Positions 8,211 through 17,320 of a DNA stretch of 64,000 nt are shown piece after piece (position 1 is the stretch's first letter; every line of letters starts with the position of its first letter). A program made the position numbers and the translations under genes. The notes beneath the pieces are model-generated. The model made no database searches. It was given only the letters and a program-made list of their open reading frames with translations, and was not told the origin of the DNA. This DNA is from Sporosarcina sp. P13 (GTDB taxonomy: Bacteria; Bacillota; Bacilli; Bacillales_A; Planococcaceae), in assembly GCF_002743055.1 (NCBI RefSeq), contig NZ_PDYM01000007.1, positions 44,258 through 108,257 of the forward strand, read 5' to 3'.

Positions 8211-8651
8211 TCACCCAATATAAACACTTTCACAAGTCCCTGCTATAGGTTCATAAAAACAATGGCTTTTATATTGACCGGTAAAAGGCTGGTTATACCA
8301 TGTGGGTGGACATGGTGCATAAGGATTGAAGTACCACAGAGCATAGTTTGCTGGGTGCTGTCTCCAATATTTTAAATTCTGTTCGGCCAATCTCTTTTCT
8401 GAAGATCGAGCCCGTTGATAAAATAAATTTCCTTTTTGTACCGCTTCGAACGAATAGTTTCCACCTTGAATCTGAAAGAGCACATCGTTGATTGTTCGGA
8501 CATCGTTAAAATCTAAACAATCTGCAATTGCGCGATTGACAATCACATTTCCGACAAACAACATCCCTAGATTTCCTTCACCCTCCGCTTCGGCCCGCAT
8601 CATCCGTGCCATTACATCAACGTCTGTATCTCGATATTTAACTCTTGGCAT
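8211..8651 (-). CDS. Cell wall hydrolase, CwlJ/SleB family
   Basis: A 146-residue protein matching the Hydrolase_2 domain of spore-cortex lytic enzymes. The catalytic Glu region MARMMRAEAEGEG, then GNVIVNRA, and the late AlWYFNPYAP and QYKSHCFY blocks are present. It has no signal peptide, like CwlJ, which is deposited in the spore coat and degrades cortex peptidoglycan during germination. Its presence supports a spore-forming host. ATG 8651 follows a GAGGTG sequence. No gerQ partner is seen nearby. Confidence 0.85.
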   Translation of the reverse strand: MPRVKYRDTDVDVMARMMRAEAEGEGNLGMLFVGNVIVNRAIADCLDFNDVRTINDVLFQIQGGNYSFEAVQKGNLFYQRARSSEKRLAEQNLKYWRQHPANYALWYFNPYAPCPPTWYNQPFTGQYKSHCFYEPIAGTCESVYIG

Positions 8652-8794
8652 ATATTCACCTCATGTTAGTATATGTGAACTACCCTAAATGATGTCATAC
8701 TTTTGTGTAGATACTACATATATAGTCATATTGGCGGGAAATCTGGACATCGTCCTGTTTGCCGGTCTGAAATTCCACAATGTAATGGAAGGGT

Positions 8795-9460
8795 TCAATG
8801 AAATAGATCTGTTTCACGTGATTTCGCTAATAGTTGATTTGTTGCCTTATTCACTTTTTTCTTGAAAAGTACACCAAATGTAATCAGAACGATCCCAACG
8901 ATTGCTAAAAATATAATATCTCGTAAAGCGCGGGACCAGACAATACCACCGACGGCCTCTCTCATCAAATCAATCGCATGCGTGAAAGGAAGGAACGGAT
9001 TAATCCATTGGAAAAATGAAGGAAGCAGCATAATAGGGTATGTACCGCCTGAACCTGCAATTTGCAGTACTAACAAGACGATAGCCATCGCTTTTCCAAC
9101 ATCACCAAAGACTGAAACGAGTGTATAGACGATCGACATGAATACTATGCAAATTAGTACACCAAATAAGATGAATAGTATGGGCTCTTTGACTGTTACT
9201 CCGAGCAGAACGATATCGCCAATAGTCACAATAAGTGTTTGTACTAAACCGATTAAAACGAATGTGAACAGTCGGCCAACATAAATTTGTCTTGAAGTGA
9301 ATGAACCTTCACGGTTAATGTCTGTAGACAGTAATGAAATTAGCAACAAACAGCCGACCCAAATCGATAGAACCGTATAAAATGGTGTCATGCCTGTTCC
9401 GTGGTTATTGATCGGAAATAACTTTGTTTCATTTGAAACATTATCAAGAATTTTGCGTCT
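8795..9460 (-). pseudogene. YhgE/Pip-type membrane protein, C-terminal fragment
   Basis: About 210 residues with six hydrophobic segments match the C-terminal ABC-2-like membrane half of YhgE/Pip proteins (INNHGTGMTPFYTVLSIWVG onward). Full-length members have about 700 or more residues, with a large extracellular region and an N-terminal membrane segment. Both are missing here. Homology fades near 9440-9460, and upstream of that the minus strand runs into the start of the SLH gene on the other strand. I conclude that a deletion or insertion removed the 5' two-thirds of the gene. It probably has no promoter or translation start. Confidence 0.75.
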
Positions 9461-9506
9461 GTACGTTGCTAGAATGATAACTAGCCTACGGAAAGGATGA
9501 ACATAT

Positions 9507-10940
9507 ATGAGGAAGAAGTTTCTAACGGTACTTGGTGTACTTTTGCTAGCATGTAGTCTACCTTTATCAGGCGTAGCAAGCACAAAATTATTTTCAGATG
9601 TACCATCAACCAAGCACTTTGCGGAAGCAGTCTATGAGTTGGCGGAACGCAAGATTATTGGGGGCTATCCGGATGGGACGTTCAAACCGGGGAATTCGAT
9701 TACGAGAGGCCAAGCAGCTGCAATTATTACAATGCTGATTAAATTAGATACGACTCATGTGAAGAATCCTGGATTTAAGGATGTTTCGACAGCGAATGGC
9801 TACTACAAGGCGATTGCGGCATTGGCGGAGAAAGGAATAATTGGTGGTTATGGGGATGGGCGCTTTGGTCCGAATGATCCGATCAAGCGCGGACAGATGG
9901 CTTCGATTCTAGTAAAAGCATTCGATTTGCCGGATTACCCATTCCTTGCAAGCAAAAACCCGTTTAAAGATGTGAAATGGATGTCAGGTCATGATAAGAA
10001 TATTCTGATCATCTATAGACTTGGCATCACGACAGGAACGTCTACTGACACATTTAGTCCGAATGCATTTATCACAAGGGGACAGGCGGCTAAACTGATG
10101 AGAGCAACGGAAGAAGCAAAGTCGCAAATCATCACGCTACATGCGAATAAATTTAATTGGGATGACTTTGGCTGGACAACGGGTGATGATACGGATTCTG
10201 AAGTATTCAATATCACGTTCGAAGGTCAGAAGCCAAACGAGTTCGTTCTTAACACCATTAAGATTATTCCACTTAAAGAAGGAACAGGTACGCTAAGTTT
10301 CGGCAAAACGAATATGGGCGATCCCGACAAGAGGAATTACAGGAAATATTATGTACATGTCAAAGAAGTGAATGGCAAACTAAAAGTGACATTAGAAGAA
10401 TCGGATGATATTTTACCAACCCAAGCAGAATTTCTAGTGGATAATCAGCCAGTTGAAACTATTTCCCTTTCCACAATGGATGGTAAGATGCTATCCGACA
10501 GCGTAGACTTCAAAAAATGTGGCTACGGTGCGAAGGTCAATGTTTGTATCGATATCGATCAAGCGGGACAGTATATTGCCGTGCTCCACTTTGCGAAAGG
10601 GAAAAAAGTACGGTATGCGGTCAATGCAGAGTTGATTAATACAAACTTTCATTATTCCATCTGGACATTAAAGGAAAACCCTACAGCCATGCTAGACTTG
10701 GGTGAGGATGAAACAATTGGTAGATACATAGTTCCGAATAATGCAGAGAAAATTGGCACTGTTACAAGAGACCCCGACACCAACCGATTCCATGTAGTGG
10801 CTAAGAAAAAAGGGATGTTCGAGATTGCCTTCCCAGATAGTAAAGGCTTATACACAGGTATTCATATAAATGTGCAGCAAATTGGCTCGGTGTTACATGT
10901 CGAAATGGGTTCGAGTATGAAATATCCTTCTGATATGTGA
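9507..10940 (+). CDS. SLH-domain surface protein
   Basis: A 477-residue secreted protein with a signal peptide (MRKKFLTVLGVLLLACSLPL, cleavage near VAS). It is followed by three S-layer homology domains (about residues 28-80, 90-145, 150-205) with the ITRGQAA / IKRGQMA signatures. SLH domains bind pyruvylated cell-wall polymers, so the protein should sit on the cell surface. The remaining 270 residues are beta-rich with no family I recognise. They contain a small cysteine pair (KKCGYGAKVNVCID). The GGAAAGGATG site precedes ATG 9507. The gene start abuts the broken YhgE-like gene, suggesting it arrived by rearrangement. Confidence 0.88.
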   Translation: MRKKFLTVLGVLLLACSLPLSGVASTKLFSDVPSTKHFAEAVYELAERKIIGGYPDGTFKPGNSITRGQAAAIITMLIKLDTTHVKNPGFKDVSTANGYYKAIAALAEKGIIGGYGDGRFGPNDPIKRGQMASILVKAFDLPDYPFLASKNPFKDVKWMSGHDKNILIIYRLGITTGTSTDTFSPNAFITRGQAAKLMRATEEAKSQIITLHANKFNWDDFGWTTGDDTDSEVFNITFEGQKPNEFVLNTIKIIPLKEGTGTLSFGKTNMGDPDKRNYRKYYVHVKEVNGKLKVTLEESDDILPTQAEFLVDNQPVETISLSTMDGKMLSDSVDFKKCGYGAKVNVCIDIDQAGQYIAVLHFAKGKKVRYAVNAELINTNFHYSIWTLKENPTAMLDLGEDETIGRYIVPNNAEKIGTVTRDPDTNRFHVVAKKKGMFEIAFPDSKGLYTGIHINVQQIGSVLHVEMGSSMKYPSDM

Positions 10941-10975
10941 AGCACTATGTAAGAAGCTATGTTCAATAAATAGTA

Positions 10976-11020
10976 AAAGCACGTTGTCCCTAGATACCTC
11001 TCGGACAACGTGCTTTTCCT
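10976..11020 (+). terminator. Strong terminator after the SLH gene
   Basis: AAAGCACGTTGTCC pairs perfectly with GGACAACGTGCTTTT across a 13-base loop. Confidence 0.92.
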
Positions 11021-11102
11021 ATTCTTCATACATTCTTTATAAACATTCACTATTATTCTTAAGACACCTATCGCATAATGTATAGTATAGGAAGGTGTAT
11101 GA

Positions 11103-11987
11103 ATGAAAAAAATCGTGTTTATTTTACTTTTGTGCTTAGGAATTTATATCTGGGTTACAGAATGGGACGACTTTACAGTAGATGAAGAAAACTGGAGCGT
11201 ATCGGCAGAGGCGATGATACTTCTTAACGCAGAGACAGGCAAGGTTGTCTATGAGAAAAATAGCAAGGAGCCATTACCGATTGCCAGTATGACGAAAATC
11301 ATGACGCAATATATTGTCTTGAATGCGATTAAAAACGGTTCACTCACATGGGACACTGTCTATCAGCCGAGTGCAACGGTAGTGAACCTTACACAGTTTG
11401 CGAGTGCGTCAAAACTAGGTATGAAAGCAAATGAAAGCTATACCGTACATGAACTATTCGTCGCGATGACGGTCATCTCAGCGAATGATGCCGCGCTTGC
11501 CCTTGCGGAACTCGTGGCGGGTAGTGAAGAAGAGTTTGTCTCGATTATGAATGAACAAGCGCGTGCGTTTAAACTAAAGCATACAACGTTCTACAATCCG
11601 CACGGGTTAGATGGCCGTTATTTAGGAAGGGGCGAGGATGAAAACAATCTGGCGTCTGCTCATGATGTAGCCATTATCGCGGATCGGCTTATTAAACAAC
11701 ATCCCGATGTACTGGAATTCACCAAGCTGCCTAGCTTTAAATCAAGACAAGGAATGACGATGTGGAATACGAATTTACTTCTACCGGGTATGCGAATGCA
11801 GATGGCGGGTCTGGATGGATTAAAGACCGGATATACAGATGCGGCGGGACCATGTTTTACAGGGACTGGAGTATTTAATGGGGAGCGGGTCATTTCAGTT
11901 TTAATTGGGGTAGAGGAAATAGATGGGGATCGATCGGAACCGCGGTTTAACTTGACGCGCGAGTTGATTGAGCGGTTTGCTAAGTAG
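11103..11987 (+). CDS. D-alanyl-D-alanine carboxypeptidase (peptidase S11, DacA/DacF type)
   Basis: A 294-residue penicillin-binding protein with an N-terminal membrane anchor or signal (residues 1-18). The three active-site motifs are present: SMTK (Ser62-Lys65), SAN (126-128) and KTG (241-243). These enzymes remove the terminal D-Ala from peptidoglycan stem peptides outside the membrane. The C-terminal membrane-binding domain of longer PBP5-like proteins is absent, giving a short single-domain form. It starts at ATG 11103 behind AGGAAGGTG and is flanked by terminators, so it is monocistronic. Confidence 0.92.
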   Translation: MKKIVFILLLCLGIYIWVTEWDDFTVDEENWSVSAEAMILLNAETGKVVYEKNSKEPLPIASMTKIMTQYIVLNAIKNGSLTWDTVYQPSATVVNLTQFASASKLGMKANESYTVHELFVAMTVISANDAALALAELVAGSEEEFVSIMNEQARAFKLKHTTFYNPHGLDGRYLGRGEDENNLASAHDVAIIADRLIKQHPDVLEFTKLPSFKSRQGMTMWNTNLLLPGMRMQMAGLDGLKTGYTDAAGPCFTGTGVFNGERVISVLIGVEEIDGDRSEPRFNLTRELIERFAK

Positions 11988-12050
11988 GTACGATTTTTTT
12001 GAACCTAGCTCTTGGAATTCTCGTTTATAACATTTACACATGATAGTTTA

Positions 12051-12084
12051 CTCTCTAGCCAGATTTTTGGTTAGAGAGTTTTTA
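12051..12084 (+). terminator. Terminator after the carboxypeptidase gene
   Basis: CTCTCTAGCC pairs with GGTTAGAGAG and is followed by TTTTT. The rest of the 317-base gap up to 12304 is A/T-rich; a TTGACA at 12240-12245 lacks a convincing -10, and nothing else stands out. Confidence 0.88.
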
Positions 12085-12304
12085 ATTATAACGGGAAGCT
12101 TCGTTGGGATTTGTACGACAAGTGTGCCAACGAACGAATGGCCAGTTGATTACTACCAAAAATTTATAGTAGTAAACAAAAAGACTAGACTATCTGTGAA
12201 TTTTTCCATGTAATCACTTTACGTTTTGTATAACAAGGATTGACAGAATTAGCTATACACTTACTAGTAGAATAATAAAGAAATAGAGTAGAAGGAGTGT
12301 TGGA

Positions 12305-13558
12305 ATGAAAGCACTGTCAAAGGCTATTAATGCAGTTAGGTTAAATAACAATCTTCAAAACTTAGCCCAGATAGGAAAAATCGGTTCAACAGGGGTATCG
12401 AGACTAGCCCATTCACCTGAAGATAAGCAAGCTGTGCTACATGTTAAAAAACATATGGACACTATTGGTTTGCAGACGAAAATTGATCATTTCGGCAACT
12501 TAATTGGAAGAATGGACGGGGTAGCAAACGATGCACCTGCTTTGGTGATTGGTTCACATATTGATTCGCAGCCTTACGGTGGAAAATATGATGGGGCACT
12601 TGGCGTAATTGGAGCACTTGAAGTTCTAGAGTCCATTCATGAACAAGGAATTACACCGGATATTCCTATTATTGTCATAGCGTTTGCGGACGAAGAAGGT
12701 TCGCGTTTCAATAAAGGTTTATTTGGTGTAAGAGGGATATTGGATAAATTAGAAGAGGGTGAGTTGGAACGACAGGACAAGACGGGGATGACGAGACGTC
12801 AGGCACTAATTGAATTTGGCTGTGATCCATCAAAGTTTGAAGAATGTTTGATTGACACTTCCAAGATAGTAGCATTTTTAGAACTTCATATTGAACAAGG
12901 ACCTGTGCTCGAAGCAAAGGAAGAACCGATTGGTATAGTGACAGGTATTTCGGGACCGCTGTGGATGACAGTTGAAATGGAAGGACTAGCCGGACATGCT
13001 GGATCTGTTCCTATGGCCATGCGACAAGATGCACTAGTTGGTGCTGCTAAAGTCATCGTAAAATTAAATGAATTAGCGCAAGAAGTTAATGGGGCACCGA
13101 CCGTCAGCACAGTAGGAAGCCTGCAAGTTTTTCCAGATTCGCGCAACATTATTCCCGAAAAAGTTACGTTCACTGTAGATCTTCGTGATATTGATGAAAG
13201 TAGACGTGATAAAATTGAACAAGCTTTCCGTCAAGACCTAGACAACATAGCAGCTGAGCACGGCTTGACCTACACAATCCATGAAGATACGAGAAATGGG
13301 CCGCGATTTTGTAACGAAAATATTATGCAAATTATGAGGGAAGAAAGCGCAGAAATGGGTTTGACTCCACCAGAATTAATGAGCGGGCCATTTCATGACT
13401 CACTTGAAATGTCCTATGTATGTGACTACGGCATGATTTTCGTGCGCTCTAAAGATGGGATTAGCCACAACCCTAAGGAATATAGCTCACCAGAAGATAT
13501 TGCGCTAGGAACAGAGTTACTTTATAAGACTGTTTGTAGAATAGCTTGTCAAAAGTAA
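12305..13558 (+). CDS. M20-family Zn hydrolase: N-carbamoyl amino acid / ureido acid amidohydrolase
   Basis: A 417-residue enzyme of the hydantoinase/carbamoylase group of M20. Metal ligands are visible as His85 and Asp96 (GSHIDSQPYGGKYDG), Glu130-Glu131 (FADEEGSRF), His195 (LELHIEQGP) and the C-terminal His in GISHNP. The lid domain is in the middle. Family members hydrolyse N-carbamoyl-L-amino acids, N-carbamoyl-beta-alanine (beta-ureidopropionate) or allantoate to amine, CO2 and ammonia. The downstream aminotransferase and semialdehyde dehydrogenase genes favour a carbamoyl-beta-amino acid substrate (inference). ATG 12305 follows AGAAGGAGTG. First gene of the catabolic island. Confidence 0.88.
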   Translation: MKALSKAINAVRLNNNLQNLAQIGKIGSTGVSRLAHSPEDKQAVLHVKKHMDTIGLQTKIDHFGNLIGRMDGVANDAPALVIGSHIDSQPYGGKYDGALGVIGALEVLESIHEQGITPDIPIIVIAFADEEGSRFNKGLFGVRGILDKLEEGELERQDKTGMTRRQALIEFGCDPSKFEECLIDTSKIVAFLELHIEQGPVLEAKEEPIGIVTGISGPLWMTVEMEGLAGHAGSVPMAMRQDALVGAAKVIVKLNELAQEVNGAPTVSTVGSLQVFPDSRNIIPEKVTFTVDLRDIDESRRDKIEQAFRQDLDNIAAEHGLTYTIHEDTRNGPRFCNENIMQIMREESAEMGLTPPELMSGPFHDSLEMSYVCDYGMIFVRSKDGISHNPKEYSSPEDIALGTELLYKTVCRIACQK

Positions 13559-13588
13559 AAGAGCACAAAAAATTCTTGGAGGGATTCG

Positions 13589-13813
13589 ATGACTAGGAAA
13601 ATGTTCAATACGATTTATAGTATTATTGTTACTATTCCTTTTTTACTGTTGATATTTCCAATGTTTGAGTTAGCTAATCGAGCAACGCCCATCGTTATGG
13701 GACTTCCATTTTCCTTTTTCTACATTATTTTAGTCATTCTTCTCACATTTCTTGCTATTATCATCCTACATCAATTTGATCCAGATCGTACGTCGGAAGA
13801 AGGTGGCGAGTAA
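13589..13813 (+). CDS. DUF3311-type small membrane partner of a sodium/solute symporter
   Basis: A 74-residue protein with two membrane helices and an acidic tail (DRTSEEGGE), as in the DUF3311 proteins found directly before sodium:solute symporter genes. Its TAA overlaps the ATG of the symporter by one base (TAATG), indicating translational coupling. A GGAGGG site precedes ATG 13589. It is likely an accessory subunit needed for stable or active transporter; this role is inferred from gene pairing. Confidence 0.8.
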   Translation: MTRKMFNTIYSIIVTIPFLLLIFPMFELANRATPIVMGLPFSFFYIILVILLTFLAIIILHQFDPDRTSEEGGE

Positions 13814-15276
13814 TGGAACATTGGCTAATTGCGTTATGCATTATGGTTGGCTATTTAGTCGTTGCATTAGTTATTGGGATATGGGCAGGTAAAGGTCAAG
13901 ATTCCAGCTCTTTAGATGAATTTGCGGTTGCAGGAGGTAAGTTAGGGTTAATCGTCATGTGGTTCTTAATGGGTGGGGCCGTATTTAGCGCCTTCTCGTT
14001 TTTAGGTGCACCTGGATGGGCATATGAAAAAGGTGCTCCTGCGTATTACATTATCATCTATACAGCCTTTGCGATTCTTCCATGGTATATCATCGGACCG
14101 AAAATTTCGAAAATCGGGAAGAAGTTCAATTTATATACGCTATCATCTTTCTTAAGAATTCGTTATAGAAGTAAAGGGTTAGGTATTATTGTTGGGTTGC
14201 TTGCTTTATTAGCTTCCATTCAATATTTAGCTACTCAATTGACAGGGATGGCACATATCTTCAATATTATGACGGAAGGCAGAATTCCATTTTGGTTGGG
14301 AGCCCTTCTTGCTTACGGCATAGTTGTGATCTATGTAGCAACAGGTGGCTTGCGAGCTGCCGCTTGGTCAGACGTATTTCAAGGATTATTGATGATTGTT
14401 ATTTCATGGGTCGTTGGATTGGCAATTGTCAATCAGTTACACGATTCAGTGGGCGTGATGTTTACAACAATTGCTACAGAAACGCCTGAATTCTTGCAGA
14501 TAGGAAAAGAAGGTTCAGCAATGGGTACGATACCATTTACTACTACCATTCTAGTATCTGTAATAGGATTCCTCATGTGGCCGCATCTATTTACAAAATC
14601 GTATGCGACAGGCCCTCGTGTCATTAAGAAAACTGTATTGGTTTATCCGATATTTTCGTTATTCCTAGTACCATTATTGCTCGTTGGATTTGCGGCTAAA
14701 GGGATTGTCGATGCGAATTTGATTGAAAGTGCAGATCAGATTCTCCCATTCTTGATCACAACCGTTATGAATTTACCGGGCTGGGTGTATGGACTTGTTG
14801 GAGCAGGGGCGTTGGCTGCTGCCATGTCATCTGCTGATGCAATTACACATAATGCGACACTAGAAGTGACAGATGGTGTTGTCCGTATGATTTTTAAAGA
14901 TCTATCGGATCGGACGGTATTGACTATCATGCGTGTAGGTGTATTTGTAATTGGAGGATTGGCATATATTATCACGATTTTTGGTGGGCAAGGTTTAATT
15001 GTGCTACTATTGGGAGCATATGGAGCGATTGTCCAATTTGCCCCAGGCGTGTATAGTGCGCTTTATTGGCGTCGTGCTACGGCGGCAGGAGTAATCAGTG
15101 GACTAGTAGTCGGCGCAATCTTAAACTTCTACTTCCAACTAGTTGCGGAATCTACTCCTTTTGGCATGCATGCCGGAATTATTGGATTAATTGCTAATGT
15201 TATTATTATGATAGTAGTAAGCTTACTAACAAAGAGCGCTCAGAATGAAGAAGAGGAAGTCTATCTTCGTAGCTAA
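13813..15276 (+). CDS. Sodium:solute symporter (SSS family)
   Basis: A 487-residue membrane protein with about 13 helices in the SSS/LeuT-like fold. Typical features are the early AVAGGKLGLIVMWF segment, the GGLRAAAWSDVFQG motif around residue 180, and AAAMSSADAITHNATLEVT around residue 340, which carries Na+ ligands. It sits between a carbamoyl hydrolase and an amidohydrolase gene, so it probably imports the ureide, hydantoin-like compound or amino acid that they process (inference). It is co-transcribed with the DUF3311 partner. The nearest subfamily looks like the pantothenate/monocarboxylate-type symporters. Confidence 0.9.
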   Translation: MEHWLIALCIMVGYLVVALVIGIWAGKGQDSSSLDEFAVAGGKLGLIVMWFLMGGAVFSAFSFLGAPGWAYEKGAPAYYIIIYTAFAILPWYIIGPKISKIGKKFNLYTLSSFLRIRYRSKGLGIIVGLLALLASIQYLATQLTGMAHIFNIMTEGRIPFWLGALLAYGIVVIYVATGGLRAAAWSDVFQGLLMIVISWVVGLAIVNQLHDSVGVMFTTIATETPEFLQIGKEGSAMGTIPFTTTILVSVIGFLMWPHLFTKSYATGPRVIKKTVLVYPIFSLFLVPLLLVGFAAKGIVDANLIESADQILPFLITTVMNLPGWVYGLVGAGALAAAMSSADAITHNATLEVTDGVVRMIFKDLSDRTVLTIMRVGVFVIGGLAYIITIFGGQGLIVLLLGAYGAIVQFAPGVYSALYWRRATAAGVISGLVVGAILNFYFQLVAESTPFGMHAGIIGLIANVIIMIVVSLLTKSAQNEEEEVYLRS

Positions 15277-15315
15277 GAAGTATATTTTACTAGACATTTG
15301 GAGAGGTGATGTACG

Positions 15316-16941
15316 ATGCATGCAGATATAGTATTTACGAATGGTGAAGTAGTAACAGTAGATAAAAATGATTCTATTGTGGAAGCAGTGGCGATAAAAG
15401 ACAATATCATTCTCGCTGTTGGCAAGAATGACGAAGTAGAAGGATACATTGGAGTGGGGACTAAGGTTATTGATTTAGAGGGGAAATCTCTTCTCCCTGG
15501 GTTCATAGATGCGCATATGCATTTAACTATTTACGGCACAAACTTACTTGGTATTAGTTGTGCAAGCCCTGATATTCAATCGTTGGAAGATTTATTTAGT
15601 GAAATGAAAAAGAGAGCTCGCACAACTCCTAAAGGTGAATGGATTCGTGTGACAAGTTTTAATGAAAACGCAATGGAAGAAAAACGCTTTCCTACGATAC
15701 AAGAACTCGATGCTATTTCTACTGAGCATCCAATCGTTATTATTAGGGTGTGTAATCATACGTCCATCGCCAATAATAAGGCATTGGAACTTGCGGGAAT
15801 TACAAGAGAAACTGAAAATCCTACAGGTGGAGAGATAGAACGTGATTCATCGGGTGACGCGACAGGAAAAATGATTGAAAACGCCCATATGCAGCTATTT
15901 ACGGTGGCTGATTATAGTGCGGAAGAAATTGAAAAAGGGCTACAGTTGGCATCGCAAATATTTGTTGAATCTGGCATTACGAGTGTACATGATGCAGGCA
16001 GTTACGGCTGGGGTCCAGATAATTTACACTTGATCAAAAAAGGGATAGATTCAGGTGATATAAAAAATCGAGTGTATACGCTTATCGGTTCATTAACGGA
16101 TTCGGAGGCCTTCGTTAGACATATGATTGACGAAGGAGTGGTTACTGGCGATGGCGATGAGTGGTTTAAGATTGGGCCGGCTAAGCTGTTCACAGATGGC
16201 AGTAGTACAGGACCGACTCTAGCTACAAGAGAACCGTATGATAGTGATCCAACAGATACAGGAATACTGTATTACGACCAGGACAGAATGAATGAAATCC
16301 TAGGGGAAGCGCATAGCAAAGGCTATCAAATTACCGCACATGCCCAAGGGGATCGAGCGATTGAAATGGTGTTGAACTGTATAGAACATGCATTGGAGCA
16401 ACATCCACGCGCGGATCATCGACATCGAATTGAGCATGCGGGTATCGCCAGTCCCGATCTTCAAGAACGTATGAAGAACTTAGGCGTGATCGTCATTCCT
16501 AATCCGGCGTTTATCTATGTAAATGGAGATTCCTATCTCGAATATTATGGCGACCGTGTAGATGTCATGTATCCGGCGAATGATTACTTGCAAAAAGGAA
16601 TTCCATTTGCCTTCGCTTCAGACACTCCTGTAGTAGAGCATAATCCGCTTCTTGGCATCCATGCTGCAGTGAATAGACGAACGGTTTCCGGACAAGATGG
16701 AGGCGTGAAGCAACGAATAACTGTACGTGAAGCGATTAAAGCCTATACGTTTATGGGGGCATATGCAAGTTTTGATGAACAGATAAAAGGTAGCATTGAA
16801 GTAGGGAAATTAGCTGATTTGGTGTTGCTGAATGATAGTATTTTATCAGTAGATCCTGACAAAATTAAAGATCTATCCGTAGTGATGACTATAATAGACG
16901 GAAAAGTCCAATACGAAAAACCTCTTAGTCACGCAAAATAA
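15316..16941 (+). CDS. YtcJ-type metal-dependent amidohydrolase
   Basis: A 541-residue amidohydrolase-superfamily protein. The first metal motif is GFIDAHMHL (HxH at about residues 67-69). Later ligands are in ITAHAQGD and HRIEHAG, and the last Asp is in FASDTPV. An N-terminal beta-sandwich part starts with ADIVFTNGEVVTVD. The group hydrolyses amides and cyclic amides, with few known substrates. As the third catabolic gene of the unit it could open a ring or remove an acyl group before the carbamoyl hydrolase acts. ATG 15316 follows GAGAGGTGATG. A terminator follows. Confidence 0.88.
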   Translation: MHADIVFTNGEVVTVDKNDSIVEAVAIKDNIILAVGKNDEVEGYIGVGTKVIDLEGKSLLPGFIDAHMHLTIYGTNLLGISCASPDIQSLEDLFSEMKKRARTTPKGEWIRVTSFNENAMEEKRFPTIQELDAISTEHPIVIIRVCNHTSIANNKALELAGITRETENPTGGEIERDSSGDATGKMIENAHMQLFTVADYSAEEIEKGLQLASQIFVESGITSVHDAGSYGWGPDNLHLIKKGIDSGDIKNRVYTLIGSLTDSEAFVRHMIDEGVVTGDGDEWFKIGPAKLFTDGSSTGPTLATREPYDSDPTDTGILYYDQDRMNEILGEAHSKGYQITAHAQGDRAIEMVLNCIEHALEQHPRADHRHRIEHAGIASPDLQERMKNLGVIVIPNPAFIYVNGDSYLEYYGDRVDVMYPANDYLQKGIPFAFASDTPVVEHNPLLGIHAAVNRRTVSGQDGGVKQRITVREAIKAYTFMGAYASFDEQIKGSIEVGKLADLVLLNDSILSVDPDKIKDLSVVMTIIDGKVQYEKPLSHAK

Positions 16942-16993
16942 AAGGACTGTAGAAAAGCTCTGAAATGAAGGAGTTTTTCTCCGGTCCTTTACT
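16942..16993 (+). terminator. Terminator closing the first catabolic unit
   Basis: AAAGGAC and AGAAAA.CTC pair with GGAGTTTTTCT and GTCCTTT, forming a long stem of about 50 bases with a T-containing end. Confidence 0.8.
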
Positions 16994-17155
16994 TTTTAAG
17001 CTTGGCTTGTCCCTCAATCTATTTATGACTGACAAAATGACAAACTACTTTTGGTGATTAAGAACACTATGTCTAATGTGTAGAAGACTGTTATTAAATA
17101 TACTAGGTTAAATGATTAGAACACGTTTAAATAACACTAATTTGGAGGTGAATAC

Positions 17156-17302
17156 ATGTTTGGATTTCCTGCAGAAACATTTTTTTGGTTTGTGCCATGG
17201 CCATTTATATGGGTGGGGTTAGCTACAGTACTCTATTTTAAATTGAAACGCGAAGATGAATTGGAAGATAAAATGGAAGAAGAAAAAAATCAAAATAAAT
17301 AA
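17156..17302 (+). CDS. Small accessory protein of a sodium/solute symporter
   Basis: A 48-residue reading frame with one aromatic-rich membrane helix (FFWFVPWPFIWVGLATVLYF) followed by a charged tail (KREDELEDKMEEEK). ATG 17156 is preceded by a strong GGAGGTG at 8 bases. The stop is 18 bases before the next symporter gene. Such tiny one-helix proteins are known as symporter small accessory proteins in Bacillales. It is easily missed because of its length. The function is inferred from its position. Confidence 0.75.
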   Translation: MFGFPAETFFWFVPWPFIWVGLATVLYFKLKREDELEDKMEEEKNQNK

Positions 17303-17320
17303 TAATTAGGGGGGGATTCG

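Noticed and set aside
12240..12268. Promoter for the carbamoyl hydrolase gene (TTGACA at 12240)
   Set aside because: A good -35 is present, but no acceptable -10 lies 16-18 bases downstream.
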